Under the pieces are notes generated by a model. The model worked only from the letters and a program-made list of their open reading frames with translations, made no database searches and had not been told where the DNA came from. The translations under genes and the position numbers were made by a program. Shown here in pieces: positions 21,025 through 33,356 of a DNA stretch of 64,000 nucleotides. Within the stretch, counting starts at the first letter, position 1; each line of letters begins with the position of its first letter. This stretch comes from Helianthus annuus (taxonomy: Eukaryota; Streptophyta; Magnoliopsida; Asterales; Asteraceae), in contig NC_035447.2 of NCBI RefSeq assembly GCF_002127325.2, forward strand, positions 27,424,778-27,488,777, written 5' to 3'.

Positions 21025-23034
21025 ATGATTCCCAAGAATGTGTCTCCTAAAACAGCTTTCTCTGCTGAGAATTCTAACACATCAAGTAAAGAGAGTTCAA
21101 GCAGTGGTTTTCACAGTGGTTCTTCGTCAACTTCAAGCCAATCAGCCTCAAAGAATTTGTTTCAATGTAACATTGCTGTGGATTTAAAGAATGCTCAAAA
21201 TTTCAGTGAAGAATCCGCAAAGCAGCAGATGGTGTTCTTAGCTTCTGTGCTAGAGTCATATGAGAGCCTTGTGGCAGGCAAGATTGGAAACACTAACCTC
21301 ACCAAGGAGGACTACGATCAGATCGACCCTGAAGAGATGGAGTTGATCGACATCAGATGGTGTATGGCTAGTGCTGTCCGAAGAGCACAACGGTTCATGG
21401 AGATTACTGGTAGACATTCTATCGGAGGGCCGTCCACAAAACTTGGCTTTGACAAATCAAAAGTCACGTGCTTCAGGTGTAAACAAAAAGGATATTTCAA
21501 AAGAGAATGTCGAAACGCACCAGCTGATGATACTGCAAATCCATTTCGTGAAGATTACTATAAAAGAGCAATCTATCATCAGAACAAATCAGAACCGCCC
21601 AGAATGAAGCAGCTTGAAGATACCCCCAAAGAAAAATCCAGAGCTCTTGCTGTTATTCATGATGACGAAGGTTTTGACTGGAGCGAATTGTTACCAGAGG
21701 AGAATGCGGTAGGATATGCATTTGTGGCAAAGATTGTTCCTTTTAAAGACAACAGAACAGAAAAAGAAAAATTTGTCAACAGAAGGATGAAAGCCCAAAC
21801 CAGGATGAGCAGAATCTATAACACATACAAAGAATCTAAAAGAGCAAAAAGATGGGATGCCGACAGAGAATGTTACATTGATCCACAAGGAAACATTGCG
21901 GTTGATCCAGATTCCATTAGTATTGATGCTCTCATTCAGCAATTTGCTGAAGAAGAAGAAGCCAGACAAAGAGAATGGTGGGGAGATGGAGAAGAGAAAG
22001 TAGAAGAAAAAGAGAAAGAGCAGCAGACAAAGAAGATTGATGATGTGATCATTGATACATCACAAGAATTCACCGCTGAAAACTTGAAGAAGATGGCTGA
22101 TAAAGTTCTTGCTGCAAAAGAGCTAGAGGTAGTTTCTGGTTCTGGAACTGAGTCAAAAAGCCAGGTCAGCCAGATTGATACAAACAAAGAGTCAGGTAAG
22201 AAAGTTAAATATGAGAACGACTGCAAAAATTGCATGAAAGAGTGCAAAGTTTGTAATACAATTGCTTACCTCAGTGGTAAGAAAGTTGAAGAACTGACTG
22301 GTAGAGTCAGAAGTGTTGAAGATCAGATCTTAAACCGTGACAAATTGTTGAAAGCTTCGAACGACAGATTAAAAGAATTAACTGAGAAAATCGAAAATGA
22401 TAAAAATGACATAGAAAGAATAAGAAAAGAAAACGAAAAGTTGATTCTTGAAAATCGTCACATTTCAGAAAATTTTGAGAAGCTAAAACGAACGGTTAAA
22501 GATTCTGATGAAAGAAATGGTAATACAACCAAAGAAAATCTAAAACTATCAGGAGTTCTTAGAGTTAAAGAAGAGCAAATCAACCAACAGTTGGATGAGA
22601 TTGCTAATCTGAAGCTTCAAGTTCAAGAAGCTAAAATTCAAAATAAGCGCATCAATCTGAAATTAACCAGTTACAACTCCGCAAGCTTTGTTTTACAACA
22701 CATTGTTCCCAAACCTATCGGGAAAAACAAAGCAGGCAAAGATGTTTTTTCGGATGGAACAGGGGTGGGGTATCATCAAGTTCCACCACCAGTTTTAAAC
22801 AATTATTCGAAGAAACAATCAGGGTTGGTTAATGATGAAGATGTTAATGAAGTGAAACTTCCGGACACAATTGATGTCACATTCACTTCATCTTCCGATG
22901 AAGATAGTGTCCAATCTGAAGTTGTGAAAAGTGTGGTTGAAAAAGTTTTAACGTCTGAAAATGACACTACTGAGGAGGATGAATGTTTCTTGGACAAATA
23001 CATTCCGAAACTAAACAAAGAGTTCATTTTCTGA
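21025..23034 (+). pseudogene. Copia S gag, central part with degraded zinc knuckle and coiled coil
   Basis: This 669-codon block is in the same frame as the N-terminal gag. A CCHC knuckle at 21469-21510 reads CFRCKQKGYFKREC: the zinc-binding His is replaced by Tyr (codon TAT at 21493-21495, one C-to-T change from CAT). A long acidic and coiled-coil region follows (about residues 300-550), with a Cys-rich patch CKNCMKECKVC in between. A frameshift near 23026-23034 ends the frame; the sequence continues one frame over with a second knuckle. The length is far above most Copia gags and fits the Sirevirus type. Confidence 0.82.
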
Positions 23035-23725
23035 TGAAGAATCTAAAATTTTTTCAAAATCAAACAAAGAGTTCTTTGAGAAGAAGGCCTCACAGCCTCA
23101 GTCTGAAGGCACAAGTCGGGTAGTTGACACCCGAACATGCTTCAAATGCAATCAAGTTGGACATATTGCACGAAAGTGTACCAACTTGAAGCCTAAGACT
23201 GAAGTTGTTGAGATTCAGAAAAAGAAAGTTGTTGTGAAAGGAAAAGTTCCAACGGTTGTTGAGAAAAAGGTTTTGAAAAATGAAAACATCAAAGTCAAAA
23301 CTGAACTTGTTAAGAATTTGGTAACTAAAAATGACAAGTTTTACAAACGGGTTGCATCATCTCAACAAACATGGAAGCCAAAAGTTATTGAAAAGAAAAT
23401 TAATTCTCCAAAACCAAAGGTTTCAGAGTCGCAAAAACAATCATCTTCTACCACACCGTTAAAGATGAATGTTCCTTTGGATTAGTATGAGAAACTTGAG
23501 AAAGAAATGCAAAATTCTGAGAAGAAAGATGCTCCGAAGAGAGACCAACCATCTGGTCAACCTCAGAAAGATGAGTTTTTCTTATACAAAGAGGTTAAGG
23601 TTGGGTCTGAAGAAAGTTTAAAAATGAATGACAAGAATTTTCCACAATTGATCACCAAAAGAACCGTTCTCAATTTTCAGCTACCTGAGTCAAAAGAGGC
23701 TTGGGTGGCATCAAAATCTAACTAA
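23035..23725 (+). pseudogene. Copia S gag/pol junction with intact second zinc knuckle
   Basis: In the shifted frame an intact CCHC knuckle CFKCNQVGHIARKC lies at 23138-23179, followed by Lys-rich sequence. TAG at 23483-23485 and TAA at 23723-23725 interrupt it. Another frame change then leads into the protease at 23739. The context makes it the link between nucleocapsid and protease. Confidence 0.75.
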
Positions 23726-23738
23726 GTGTTTTTGAAAT

Positions 23739-25679
23739 GTGCAGGAGCTTCCAAGATCCGTTTCGCGATGGATTATGGATAGTGGAGCTTCTCGGCACAT
23801 GACGGGGAAGAAAACCCTGTTATACGATGTTCGTGGTTTTAATGGGGGTTATGTAGGTTTCGCAGGAAATCAAGGAGGTAGGATGATAGTTGGAGAAGGA
23901 ACGTTGTCCAATGGCATTGTCACGTTTGAAAGAGTTAATTACATTGCTGAGCTTGAGAATAATCTTCTAAGTATATCCCAAATCTGTGATAGAAAATATA
24001 CAACGCACTTCACAGACAAAGAATGTTTGAACTTGAAACCAGGATTTGTTGTTCCCGAAGAGTGGGTTATCATGAGAGCACCTAGAGTCAATGATCTGTA
24101 CGTGTTGGACATGAGTGTAGCTACTACCACCACGGGTCAGGCTCATTGTTTCATGTCAAAAGCAACGGAAAAAGAATCGAAATTGTGGCACCGAAAGATG
24201 GGTCACATTCACCTACGAAAAATGAATCACCTGGTGCACAATGACTTAGTAACTGGTGTTCATTTGAAAAGTTTCCATTTGGAAGGGGAGTGCATTAGCT
24301 GCATCAAAGACAAGCAAAAGAAGAAGTCACATCCTCAAAAGAAAGTCAACTCAGTCTCAAGACCTTTAGAGAGACTTCATATGGATCTTTTTGGTCCAGT
24401 GAACGTCAAAAGTATAACTGGTGATCTCTACTGTCTTGTAGTAACTGATGATTATTCCAGATTTTCGTGGGTATCATTTCTGAAGTCTAAAGATGAGACG
24501 TTTGAAAGTTTGATGGCATTGTTTAGAAAGATTGAAAACGTGTACCAAGCACGAATCAGAAGAATCAGAAGTGACAATGGTACTGAGTTTAAGAACAATC
24601 GAATGGAAGAATACTGTGATGAGAGAGGTATACTGCAAGAATTTAGTGCTCCTTACACTCCACAACAAAATGGAGTAGCAGAACGAAAGAACATGACACT
24701 AATTCAAACGGCCAGGACGATGCTTGCTGATTCAAAGCTACCAATCAACTTTTGGGTAGAAGCAGTGTCAGCCGCTTGCTATACACTCAACCGGGTTCTC
24801 ACTGTAAAGAAATTCAACAAAACGTGTTTCGAGCTGATCAATAACCGCAAGCCGAACCTGAAGTATTTAGAATCGTTTGGGTCTCCCTGCACTATTCTAG
24901 AGCCTTTTGGAAAGTTTGGTCCAAAGAGCATCGAAGGGATATTTATGGGTTACTCAAGTCCACTAAGACGTGTCTTTGTTCCAAGCTTGAAGTGGATAAT
25001 TGAAGCATCGAATGTTGAGTGTCAAGGTTACACAATGCCACCGCAGAATCCAGGAGACTCATGGCGATTTAATTACGATACTTTGTGGGATTCGTTTGAC
25101 ATGGAAGAAGAAACAAAGGAAGAAATGGAGTTCTTTGATGAGTTGGATATTCTGAGAGAGTATGAGTCATCAGAAGAAAGGTTTCTAGTTGAGTATTCTA
25201 GAAGACCACAACAAACTTCAAATGATGATGAAGCCAGTCCAAGTAATGCTGGTGAACATGATGATAATCAGCAATCTTCAGAACAAGCTCCTAATAATCA
25301 GACGACAGTAAATGAGAATTTAGAATCTGATAACATGCCAGTATTTGATCGTGGTGATTCAGATTCTGAGGGGGAGCAGATCCAGATTTCAAGTCAAACA
25401 AATCCAGTCGGTGAACAAGATGTAAACCAGAATATCACTAATTTGGAGGGCGAGGTAGATGTTCCAGGCGAGGTGATGCCAAGAACTCTTTCATACCATC
25501 CAGAGGAGCTGATTATTGGGGAATTGCAATCAGACGTCCGCACTAGACGACAAATTGATCAAGGGCTTACTTGTTTTTACTCTACAGTTGCTCCGTTACA
25601 AACTGAGTTTTCACTTAGTTGTTTTATTTCGCAGATTGAACCAAGGACTTATAAGGAGGCGCTTACTGAAGATTCCTAG
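23739..25679 (+). pseudogene. Copia S pol: protease and integrase
   Basis: The aspartic protease motif WIMDSGASRHMTG is at residues 12-24. The pre-integrase zinc domain has LWHRKMGHIH and CISC. The integrase core keeps D216 (HMDLFGP), D279 (RSDNGTEF) and E315 (GVAERKN), the canonical D,D(35)E spacing. An acidic linker follows to TAG at 25677-25679, which replaces an expected Trp; the frame then resumes with the RT. The catalytic residues survive although upstream and downstream breaks prevent a full polyprotein. Confidence 0.9.
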
Positions 25680-26700
25680 GTCAATGCGATGCAGGAAGAA
25701 CTGAGCCAGTTCGAAAAGTTAGGAGTGTGGAAGTTAGTAGATTTGCCTGATGGTTACAGGAAAATTAACACAAAATGGGTGTTTAAATGCAAGGGAGATG
25801 ATTGAGGGATTATTATTCGAAACAAAGCTCGACTCGTAGTTCAGGGCTTTTGTCAGCAGGAGGGTATAGATTTCACCGAAGTATATGCTCCCGTGGCTCG
25901 ACTAGAAGCAATTAGGATATTTCTGGCATTTGCATCATGGAAGGGTTTTAAAGTTTTTCAGTTAGATGTGAAATCGGCGTTTCTCTACGGAAAGGTTAAA
26001 GAGGAGGTATATGTCGGACAGCCATCGGGCTTCAACGACCCAACCACAAAGACAAGGTCTACTTACTGGATAAGGCGCTGTATGGTTTACACCAGGCCTC
26101 GAGAGCTTTGTACGAGACATTGTCTCAACACCTGTTAGCCAACAGTTTCATCCGTGGAAAAGTGGATGCCACTCTCTTCACCAAAGAGGTCGACGGACAT
26201 CTTCTGATAGTTCAGATATACGTGGACGACATCATATTTGGGTCAACGAATGAAAGTTTGTGCAAAGACTTTGAAAAAGTTATGAAGCAAAAGTTTGAAA
26301 TGTCATCGATGGGGGAGATGAAATTCTTCTTGGGACTTCAAGTTGATCAACTACCTGAGGGAATTTTCATACACCAGACGAAGTATGTTCATGATATCTT
26401 AGAGAAATTTAGGATGTCAGAATCTACTCCAACCCCTTTAGCGACGAATCATGGGATAAACCCAGATCTCACCGGAGATAGGGTAGATGAAACGATGTAT
26501 CGTTCCATGATCGGATCGTTGATGTACTTAACTACTTCAAGACCCGATATCATGTATCCAACGTGCCTCGCAGCACGGTTTCAATCAAGCCCCAGAGCTT
26601 CGCACATGGTGATTGTGAAACAGATATTACGCTACCTAAAAGGAACTCCATCATTGGGGTTATGGTATCCAAAACAGGCGATTTCATGCTCGAAGGGTAT
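25680..26700 (+). pseudogene. Copia S pol: reverse transcriptase
   Basis: The RT begins with KWVFKCKGDD, then a TGA at 25803-25805 where Copia RTs usually have Arg. [16 protein letters not shown] and [13 protein letters not shown] follow. A frameshift near 26040 moves to the frame starting about 26108, which carries the catalytic YVDD (26219-26230) in IYVDDIIFGST. Another frameshift near 26670 leads to the RNase H. Confidence 0.88.
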
Positions 26701-27321
26701 TCTGATTCCGACTACGAAAGCTGCAAAGTTAACGCAAAATCAACAACAGCGGGTTGTCAGTTCTTTGGACCACGCTTGGTCACCTGGCAATGTAAGAAGC
26801 AAACCTTTGTGGCTCTATCCACATGTGAAGCTGAGTATGTATCTGCTAGTAGTTGCTGCTAGCAGATCTTGTGGATCCAGCAACAGATGCGCGACTACGG
26901 TTTGCAATTTCTTAACACCCCTATCTTTGTTGATAATGAGGCCGCTATAAACATTACAAAAAATCCTGTTCATCACGCTAAAACGAAGCATATCGAAATT
27001 CGTCATCACTTCATCCGAGATTGTTTCGAGAAGAAGTTGATACGAATTGAGAAAATCCACGCTGACGAACAGAAAGCTGATTTACATACCAAAGCATTTG
27101 ACAAAACTCGTTTTAAATATCTTTTAAAACTAAAAGGTATGAAGCTTTTATCGGCGTCGGATGGGATTATTGGCGTTGATGAGGATAACATTGTAAATGA
27201 TGATGTTGAGAAACAATCTGCAATGGTTTGTCGATTTTTTACTTGTTTTGGTATTTTGGGGGAGGTTATATTTTCAGAAAATCCAAAAACAGTAAAAAAT
27301 TTCAAAAATCCAAAAACATGA
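26670..27321 (+). pseudogene. Copia S pol: RNase H
   Basis: GYSDSDYESC (first Asp), STCEAEYVSASS (Glu) and the KNPVHHAKTKHIEIRHHFIRD block identify the Copia RNase H that degrades RNA in the hybrid. A TAG at 26860-26862 interrupts it between the Glu motif and the QILWIQQQ helix. No envelope-like frame follows. Confidence 0.86.
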
Positions 27322-28868
27322 GAAAATTTCAAAATCTAAAAACAATAAAAAAACTGAAAACGAGCTTGTGTAAAAAGGGAAAATGATAGTACATCGGCTT
27401 GACAGTTATGGTACGCTAAAGATTTGTAAAGATTTAAAGCTTTAAACAGTCTCGCTGATGATATGTCGATAGGTTTTTATACATTCAGTAAATCTTGTTT
27501 GGGATATAAACCTAAAATTCAAACTTGCTTATTTTGTGGGGAACAAATCTTGGATATATAGGTAACCCCCGATGTCTTGTTTGAAAGGTCCTTTTTTTCT
27601 GAGATACTAGGTCTTTATACTTAGTGATATCTGGGGTATTATCCCGGGACTTCTGATTTTGCGGAAGCAATGACCTAATCCTTGTATAATACTTTGTGGT
27701 TGCTTGAAATAAAAGCTCACCCCCAGCATAAAAATGATGAAACATTGCAAAATGCTAATCATGTGCTGTTGAAGAAAAGATTCTCTAAAGGGAACACACC
27801 TAAAGTCGAACCGTCATTTCTCTGCTGAACGGAAGTTCTGACCTGAGCTCTCACAGTTTCGCATTTAACCCTTTACAGATATCATCTGTGGTATACTCAC
27901 CTGTAAGACTGAACATTGGGATCTGGATACGGGAGTATATTCAAGAGGTGGGACACACATATAAGTTTAAGTCTATAATTCACCTAAATCGTATCCTGAA
28001 CAGATTGAAGTTTGTATGAAAATTTAAGAGGATCAACATATCGACAATCTAAGTGAATTGTTTAAGACTTAGTATGTTATCAAGCTTAACGGTGCTAGTA
28101 ACTTGTCAAAAGCTGATATGATTCCCTAACACGCTCATAAAAAATATGTTTGTAAATAGTTTACATTCTGCATTTCATTTCTGTATTTCATTTCTAGTCT
28201 AGAAGCTTTAATTCAAAATCCAAAAAGATTTTTCATTTCTGCTTTATTTTTCCCGACAAACCAAAGTGGGGAGCTGATCTTCAGATTCAGAAGGTTGGAG
28301 CAGATGCAGAAAGATTCTAAGCTGGATGATGAGTTGAGAGCTTAACATGTTAATTGAGAAAAAGCAAAGTGAAAACAAATTCATTAACTTGAAACTTGTA
28401 AATTTCAGAAAATGTTTGAACAAAATCAGTTTGTTTTTGTTGCAGATCAACCAAGGTCATTAAGTTGGACTTGGTAGATAAATTGAGTAATCAGGGTCAT
28501 TAACTTGGACCTGAATACTTAAGTGGATTTCTAAAACTGATGAACAGTTAATAGAAGTTTAGGTTTGAATAGATTATAATGTTATATGTTTGAGAAACAG
28601 GAAACAGGAGTTAAGATCCCCATGGCAAAGAAAATGTCAAAGTTTGAACCAGAATTTATGTCCCAGCTTATCATGAGGGGGAGTCTTAGAAAGGGGGAGT
28701 CAGAATTCTGGATCAACATTCAAAGGGGAGATTGAAGGTTAGAGTTTGAAGATAAAAGTTTGAAGGTTGCGTTACAATGTCAAGACAATTTAGAGCAGAG
28801 AGCGATAAAGCAAGACTAAAGACTGAAGACTGGATGCTAAAGACTTCGTCAACATCCAAGGGGGAGTC
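27322..28868 (+). other. 3' non-coding region of Copia S with repeated polypurine tracts
   Basis: About 1.5 kb without a supportable gene. Purine tracts resembling the true polypurine tract recur: near 27255 (GGGGGAGG), 28675-28687, 28690-28703, 28722-28734 and finally AAGGGGGAGTC at 28858-28868 next to the LTR. Multiple such tracts are a described Sirevirus feature. Confidence 0.7.
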
Positions 28869-29296
28869 TGTTGGTGCACTGATGTCTGTTAACTTCGTCT
28901 TTATCGAGTCTTGTATTGTGTTAGATAGATCAGGGCACACAAAACGAGAAATGAAAATTATAGGTAATTCCGCTTGTAATTATAATTTCGCTCGAAATGG
29001 TAATATCGCATGAAAGATAATCCCGCTTGAGTTAATTTCGCACGGAATTAAATCTCGTGTGGATCTTTCAAGCGGAATTACACGCCTATAAATACTGAAG
29101 TGACTGATTCATTTGAAACGGAATTAGTGTGTGTGATTCAGAGCCGAGGTGCTACCGGATTGTTATTTGAATTGTAAAAGCTCAGGAAATAATTAGAAAG
29201 TATCAAGCTGTGTTACGTCGATTTCATTGATTCCGCCGTTGATTTTGATGTTGAACTCTTCAGATTGACTCGTTAGGGTCACACAACGATCCAACA
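28869..29296 (+). repeat. 3' LTR of Copia S
   Basis: It begins TGTTGGTGCACTG and ends GATCCAACA, 428 bp. It is collinear with the 5' LTR but lacks its 17-bp duplication and a short AAGTAAAAGAAG-type stretch. Confidence 0.92.
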
Positions 29297-31744
29297 GTAA
29301 TGTTGTTACAAGTTAAGTGGGTTGTGACCTATTTAATAAACTAACCAAACAAGAGGGACCAAATGCGGGTAAATGGAAAGTTAAGTTATAAAGAGAAAAA
29401 CTTAAAAATAAAACACACATTCAGTATGTGTTGTGGGTGTTCTGATCGACCAGAAGCATCCCCAGGAGCTTCAAAACCCTAGCTTCACTATAATTATTAA
29501 ATTGAAGGTCCAAATGGAGTCTAAATTCACAATTGAACATGGATTAATGATCACCCAAGTTAGGGGATCATAAGGTATGTAAAATCTTGATGTTTGGTGA
29601 AGTTGTAAAAATTGGATAATCATCCTAATCACGAATTAGGCATGGATTAGAGAAGCTATGGCTAGATTAGCGATGTATACTTGCTTAGGAACGAAACCCT
29701 AAGTGAAAATCATACATAACATGCTATGAATTGAAGGATTTGATGAATTAACACACTTAGATAAGTGGGTTTTAATGTTATGATGAAATTGATGATATAA
29801 CTATGCTTAGAATCAACATGCATGATAACTAATAAAAGGTGTTTGATTAAACCGTGAATTTGGGTACAAGATCATACTTCTCACGAAATGGGTTTTGTAT
29901 GATATAAAAGAATTGATGTTAAGATCGTGATATAGATGCTTGAAATCATGTTACCTAGTAGTTAGTGTGTAAAAATTTGATTTCGTTAAGAGTTCGGATG
30001 AAATGCCTAAGCGAAATTCAATAAACCAAATGTGCATTGAATAAGTTGATAAGTCGATTGACTTTAAAAAGTCAAACCGACCAAGTATATGATCGAATAA
30101 TAAATTCGATATAAGAAGCGTAGGATGGAATAGTCGTAAATGATTATGACTAACCTAACCATCTTACAATTACAATGATAGTTTGACGCTTGGCAAGCTA
30201 GGTGAAAGCTTGGGGAAGGAAGCGGGTCAAACGAATCAAGAATGAAGGAAAAGCGTAATTCGGATGCAAGGTAAGTATATCTTACGCTAACCATATATTT
30301 TAGAATATCCTTTTTGTCGTATTAATTACAAAAAAAGACAAATACCTAATTGAGATATAGTGTTCCGGTGTGTAGACGTACGGAACAAGATAATCAAGTA
30401 TGAGAAGAAACCATAGTGATGGCTTAAAATGAGTTAAATCGGTAATTCGATCATATTCTGACGAATGAAACATATACTTTTAATGGTTACCATATAAGGT
30501 AAATCATAATAACCAATAAGAGCAAAATGGTAAATTTGGTCACACGTTGACCATAACAGTTAGTTTTGAAAGACAATTATGACGTAGGCCATAATAGGCC
30601 AAAAAGTGTTAAGAAATGAAATTATAAGTAAAATGACCGCACAGTGTAATCGGTCATTTAGACCAAACCGGTCAAAAGGTGAAATTATCACCCTTTGACA
30701 ATATCGACTAATGGGTTGTCGAGTTGTATGAATTTAGGAAATAAATAGCACATGGATGTTTACATCGCTATCACTTAGCAGCCACTAAGGCAAGGTATAG
30801 AAACGGGTCAATATATCGATCCGAACCAGGTATGTATAATGATACAACTCAGCATGTAGAATTTGGAGTTCTATAAGAGTTAGACAAGTTTAAAATAAAA
30901 TATTTGGTTATCTTTTAGGTAAACCGAATGAGTTGAGTTATGATTATGATGTTTTAGAAACATATTGGTTTCTAAATAAGATTATTGTGAAAAGGTCGGA
31001 TTTTGGGTCAAACAAGTATTTAAAAGTCCTTCGTCGTAAAAGAAGGGTGAAAATTGACCAAAAAGCCCTTATAAGCTAAATTGAACAAATGACCTATAAA
31101 GGTTGTTTGAAAACGAGCTTTATGAGTAAATAAATACTTAGAATAAGTATAGAATGTGAAAGATGTAAATACTTGGGTCAAATGACTATATAGGAGTCTT
31201 TGCCGTAAAACAATGATCCGAGGGGTAAAACTCGGAACATATGGATTTCCACATCTAATCCACCCCACATATAGTTGTGGTGGAAGATTACTTAATAAGA
31301 AATGTAGGAATATGATGCTAGAAATGAAGGAAAGTGGTTTTAAGCTTTAAAGTGCTTAAATACCCTTAATGGGTCAAAATAAGCACTTGATCGTAAACGG
31401 GTTTTAATTAAGTAAGAAACCCATGACTTATGATTAATATGATAGGAGATATTAAAGTTATGAATCTCATGAGTTTATAGATCAAATAAACATGTTTGTT
31501 TGATAAAAACACAAACGGTCAAAATTTGGTAAAAAGGGTAGTAAGTCGAAGACTTAAAATTCTGAAATTTTGTTAATCCAGATGTTGGATTTTAACTCCA
31601 TGAGATGGAGAATTAAATTACGGACGCGTAGGAAAAATAATCGGGTAAAACAGATTAAAAACGAGAGAGTTATGCTCGTTTCTGTGAAATCGGGTTATGC
31701 TGGGAATATGCAGCAACCAGCTTCAACATTCTGTCGAAACAAGG

Positions 31745-31796
31745 CCGTGGCGTAGCGCCACGGACAGACCCTTTTGCCGTCGCGCGTGGCGACGGC
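31745..31796. repeat. Paired perfect GC-rich hairpins in the left LTR of B
   Basis: CCGTGGCG-TAG-CGCCACGG (31745-31763) and GCCGTCGC-GCGTG-GCGACGGC (31776-31796) are two perfect 8-bp stems 12 nt apart. Both are unchanged in the right LTR (63790-63808 and 63821-63841). Confidence 0.9.
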
Positions 31797-32161
31797 CTAA
31801 ATGCTGAAAATTTTGATTTTTTTTTATTATTTCGATTATTTGACCCAATTTCCTTGTTGTACTTGTTATTTAACTATCAAACTGACTTCTAAGTTGGTTT
31901 TGATCATAGGTGAATGTCGAGAGTCCCAGATGAAGATCAAGTGGCGAGCAAGAACCGAATACACGTTAAATGAAGCTTCCGCGTCAAATCTTGAGTTGTT
32001 TTGCTAAAAGTGAATTATGTAAACATTTATAAACATACTTTTGAAATGTTGTAAACATATGGGAATGTTAGTATGAAAAATTTTTGTAAACTCACATTTT
32101 AGCATTTAAAATGTGTATCTTATTATTAAAATCTTGATAAATTGAGACGGGCGTTACAAGT

Positions 32162-32174
32162 TGGTAATCAGAGC
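32162..32174 (+). other. Primer-binding site of element B
   Basis: TGGTAATCAGAGC begins 4 nt after the left LTR. It matches the initiator-tRNA-Met site except for one extra A, which may weaken priming or be a later mutation. Confidence 0.75.
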
Positions 32175-33012
32175 TCAAGGTTAAAAGAATAAAGTGTTCG
32201 GTTCGAGGCTTGATCGCAAATCCGGTAAGTACATGTATATCAAGGGTTTAGTATGATTAAAGTGTTGAGAACAACACATATGGTTATCGTGTAATACACG
32301 TTACACCAATAAAAACGATTTGGAGTAGATATAGTCAACGAAATTACATGCGTTGATGCGTATAGTAGAAAAGCCTTGTATTATAATACGGGCATCCATT
32401 AATGCCGAAATTACTAAGTGTTGTAAATGTTTTTGTTAAAGGACACTCGCATATGGAGATAGCGAGAGTTAACAAATCGCGGATTCGACAAAGGAACGGT
32501 CCAAAGAACATGCTCACCAAGGACCTAAATCGCGTGGTGATAGCAAACAAGATTAATGGCAAGAAAAGCCCGTTAGGGCAAGCATTACCAGGTGCACATT
32601 TCAAATTTAATTGCACAAATAATAATATGCAACAAATACGTAGAGATTGAAAGTTGCATATGTAGATTAAAAACTTGGAAAACCCCGAATAGAAAATCTA
32701 TCCGGGATATTGTTTCCAAGAGAAACAAATAGAGGCATTACTTACATGGGGTGTAATGTGAAAATTATAAAAAGGTCATGTATACCAGGTATTGATCGCT
32801 TACTCTGGCCAAGTAAGTGGTGAGCATGTGGTACCATGAACTTTTTATGATGGACATACTTACATCCGATGTAGTAAGGACGGGGTAAATGGGACAAATT
32901 AAAAAGTACCCAAATGAATCAAACGAGCAAAATATTTGATAATAATGTAAACGCACAGCCGAGTGACGAAAGCGTATTACATTAGGATAATGAGCCCGAG
33001 TGAAGGGACAAA

Positions 33013-33356
33013 GAAACATGTAAATTGATTAAGATATGCAATGGGAGGGAGTGTACTTGCACTCGAACCCGGAGAATCCAAACATGTAAAATGATTAAGA
33101 TATGCAATGGGAGGGAGTGTACTTGCACTCGAATTTGGAGAATCCAAACATGTAAAATGATTAAGATACGCATTGGGAGGGAGTGTACTTGCACTCGAAC
33201 CCGGAGAATCCAAACATGTAAAATGATTAAGATATGCAATGGGAGGGAGTGTACTTGCACTCGAACCCGGAGAATCCAAACATGTATAATGATTAAGATA
33301 TGCAATGGGAGGGGGTGTACTTACACTCGAACGCGGAGAATGCAAATATGTCTCTT
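33013..33356. repeat. 66-bp minisatellite in element B
   Basis: Five tandem units of 66 bp carry the core GGGAGGGAGTGTACTTGCAC followed by TCGAACCCGGAGAATCCAAACATGTAA; unit starts can be set at 33043, 33109, 33175, 33241 and 33307. The last unit is the most diverged. The length is divisible by three, so frames stay open on both strands without being genes. Confidence 0.9.

Larger units (their letters stand above)
19143..29296 (+). mobile_element. Sirevirus-like Ty1/Copia retrotransposon S, complete ends, degenerate genes
   Basis: The 10.15-kb element has GTAAT duplications (19138-19142 and 29297-29301), LTRs of 460 and 428 bp, a tRNA-Met-type PBS and a polypurine tract. The gene order gag, protease, integrase, RT, RNase H identifies Copia. 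A long gag with coiled coil and two zinc knuckles, plus several GGGGGAG-type purine tracts before the 3' LTR, fit Sireviruses. At least four nonsense codons and four frameshifts make it defective. LTRs differ by about seven substitutions and two indels, counted by eye. Confidence 0.85.
18873..32158 (+). repeat. Left LTR of element B, split by Copia S
   Basis: The LTR segments are 18873-19142 and 29297-32158. Alignment by eye to the right LTR (from 53675) is collinear with a few percent difference. Two large differences stand out: the hairpin at 18888-18910 is missing from the right copy, and about 54 bp at 55264-55317 of the right copy are missing here at about 30648. Small ORFs shared by both LTRs (for example 30064-30294) are shared because LTRs are duplicates, not because they are genes. 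Confidence 0.85.

Noticed and set aside
30064..31268. Minus-strand ORFs (76 and 82 codons) conserved at 54679-54909 and 55689-55937
   Set aside because: The conservation is due to the two LTRs of element B being duplicates of each other; no domain is recognisable.
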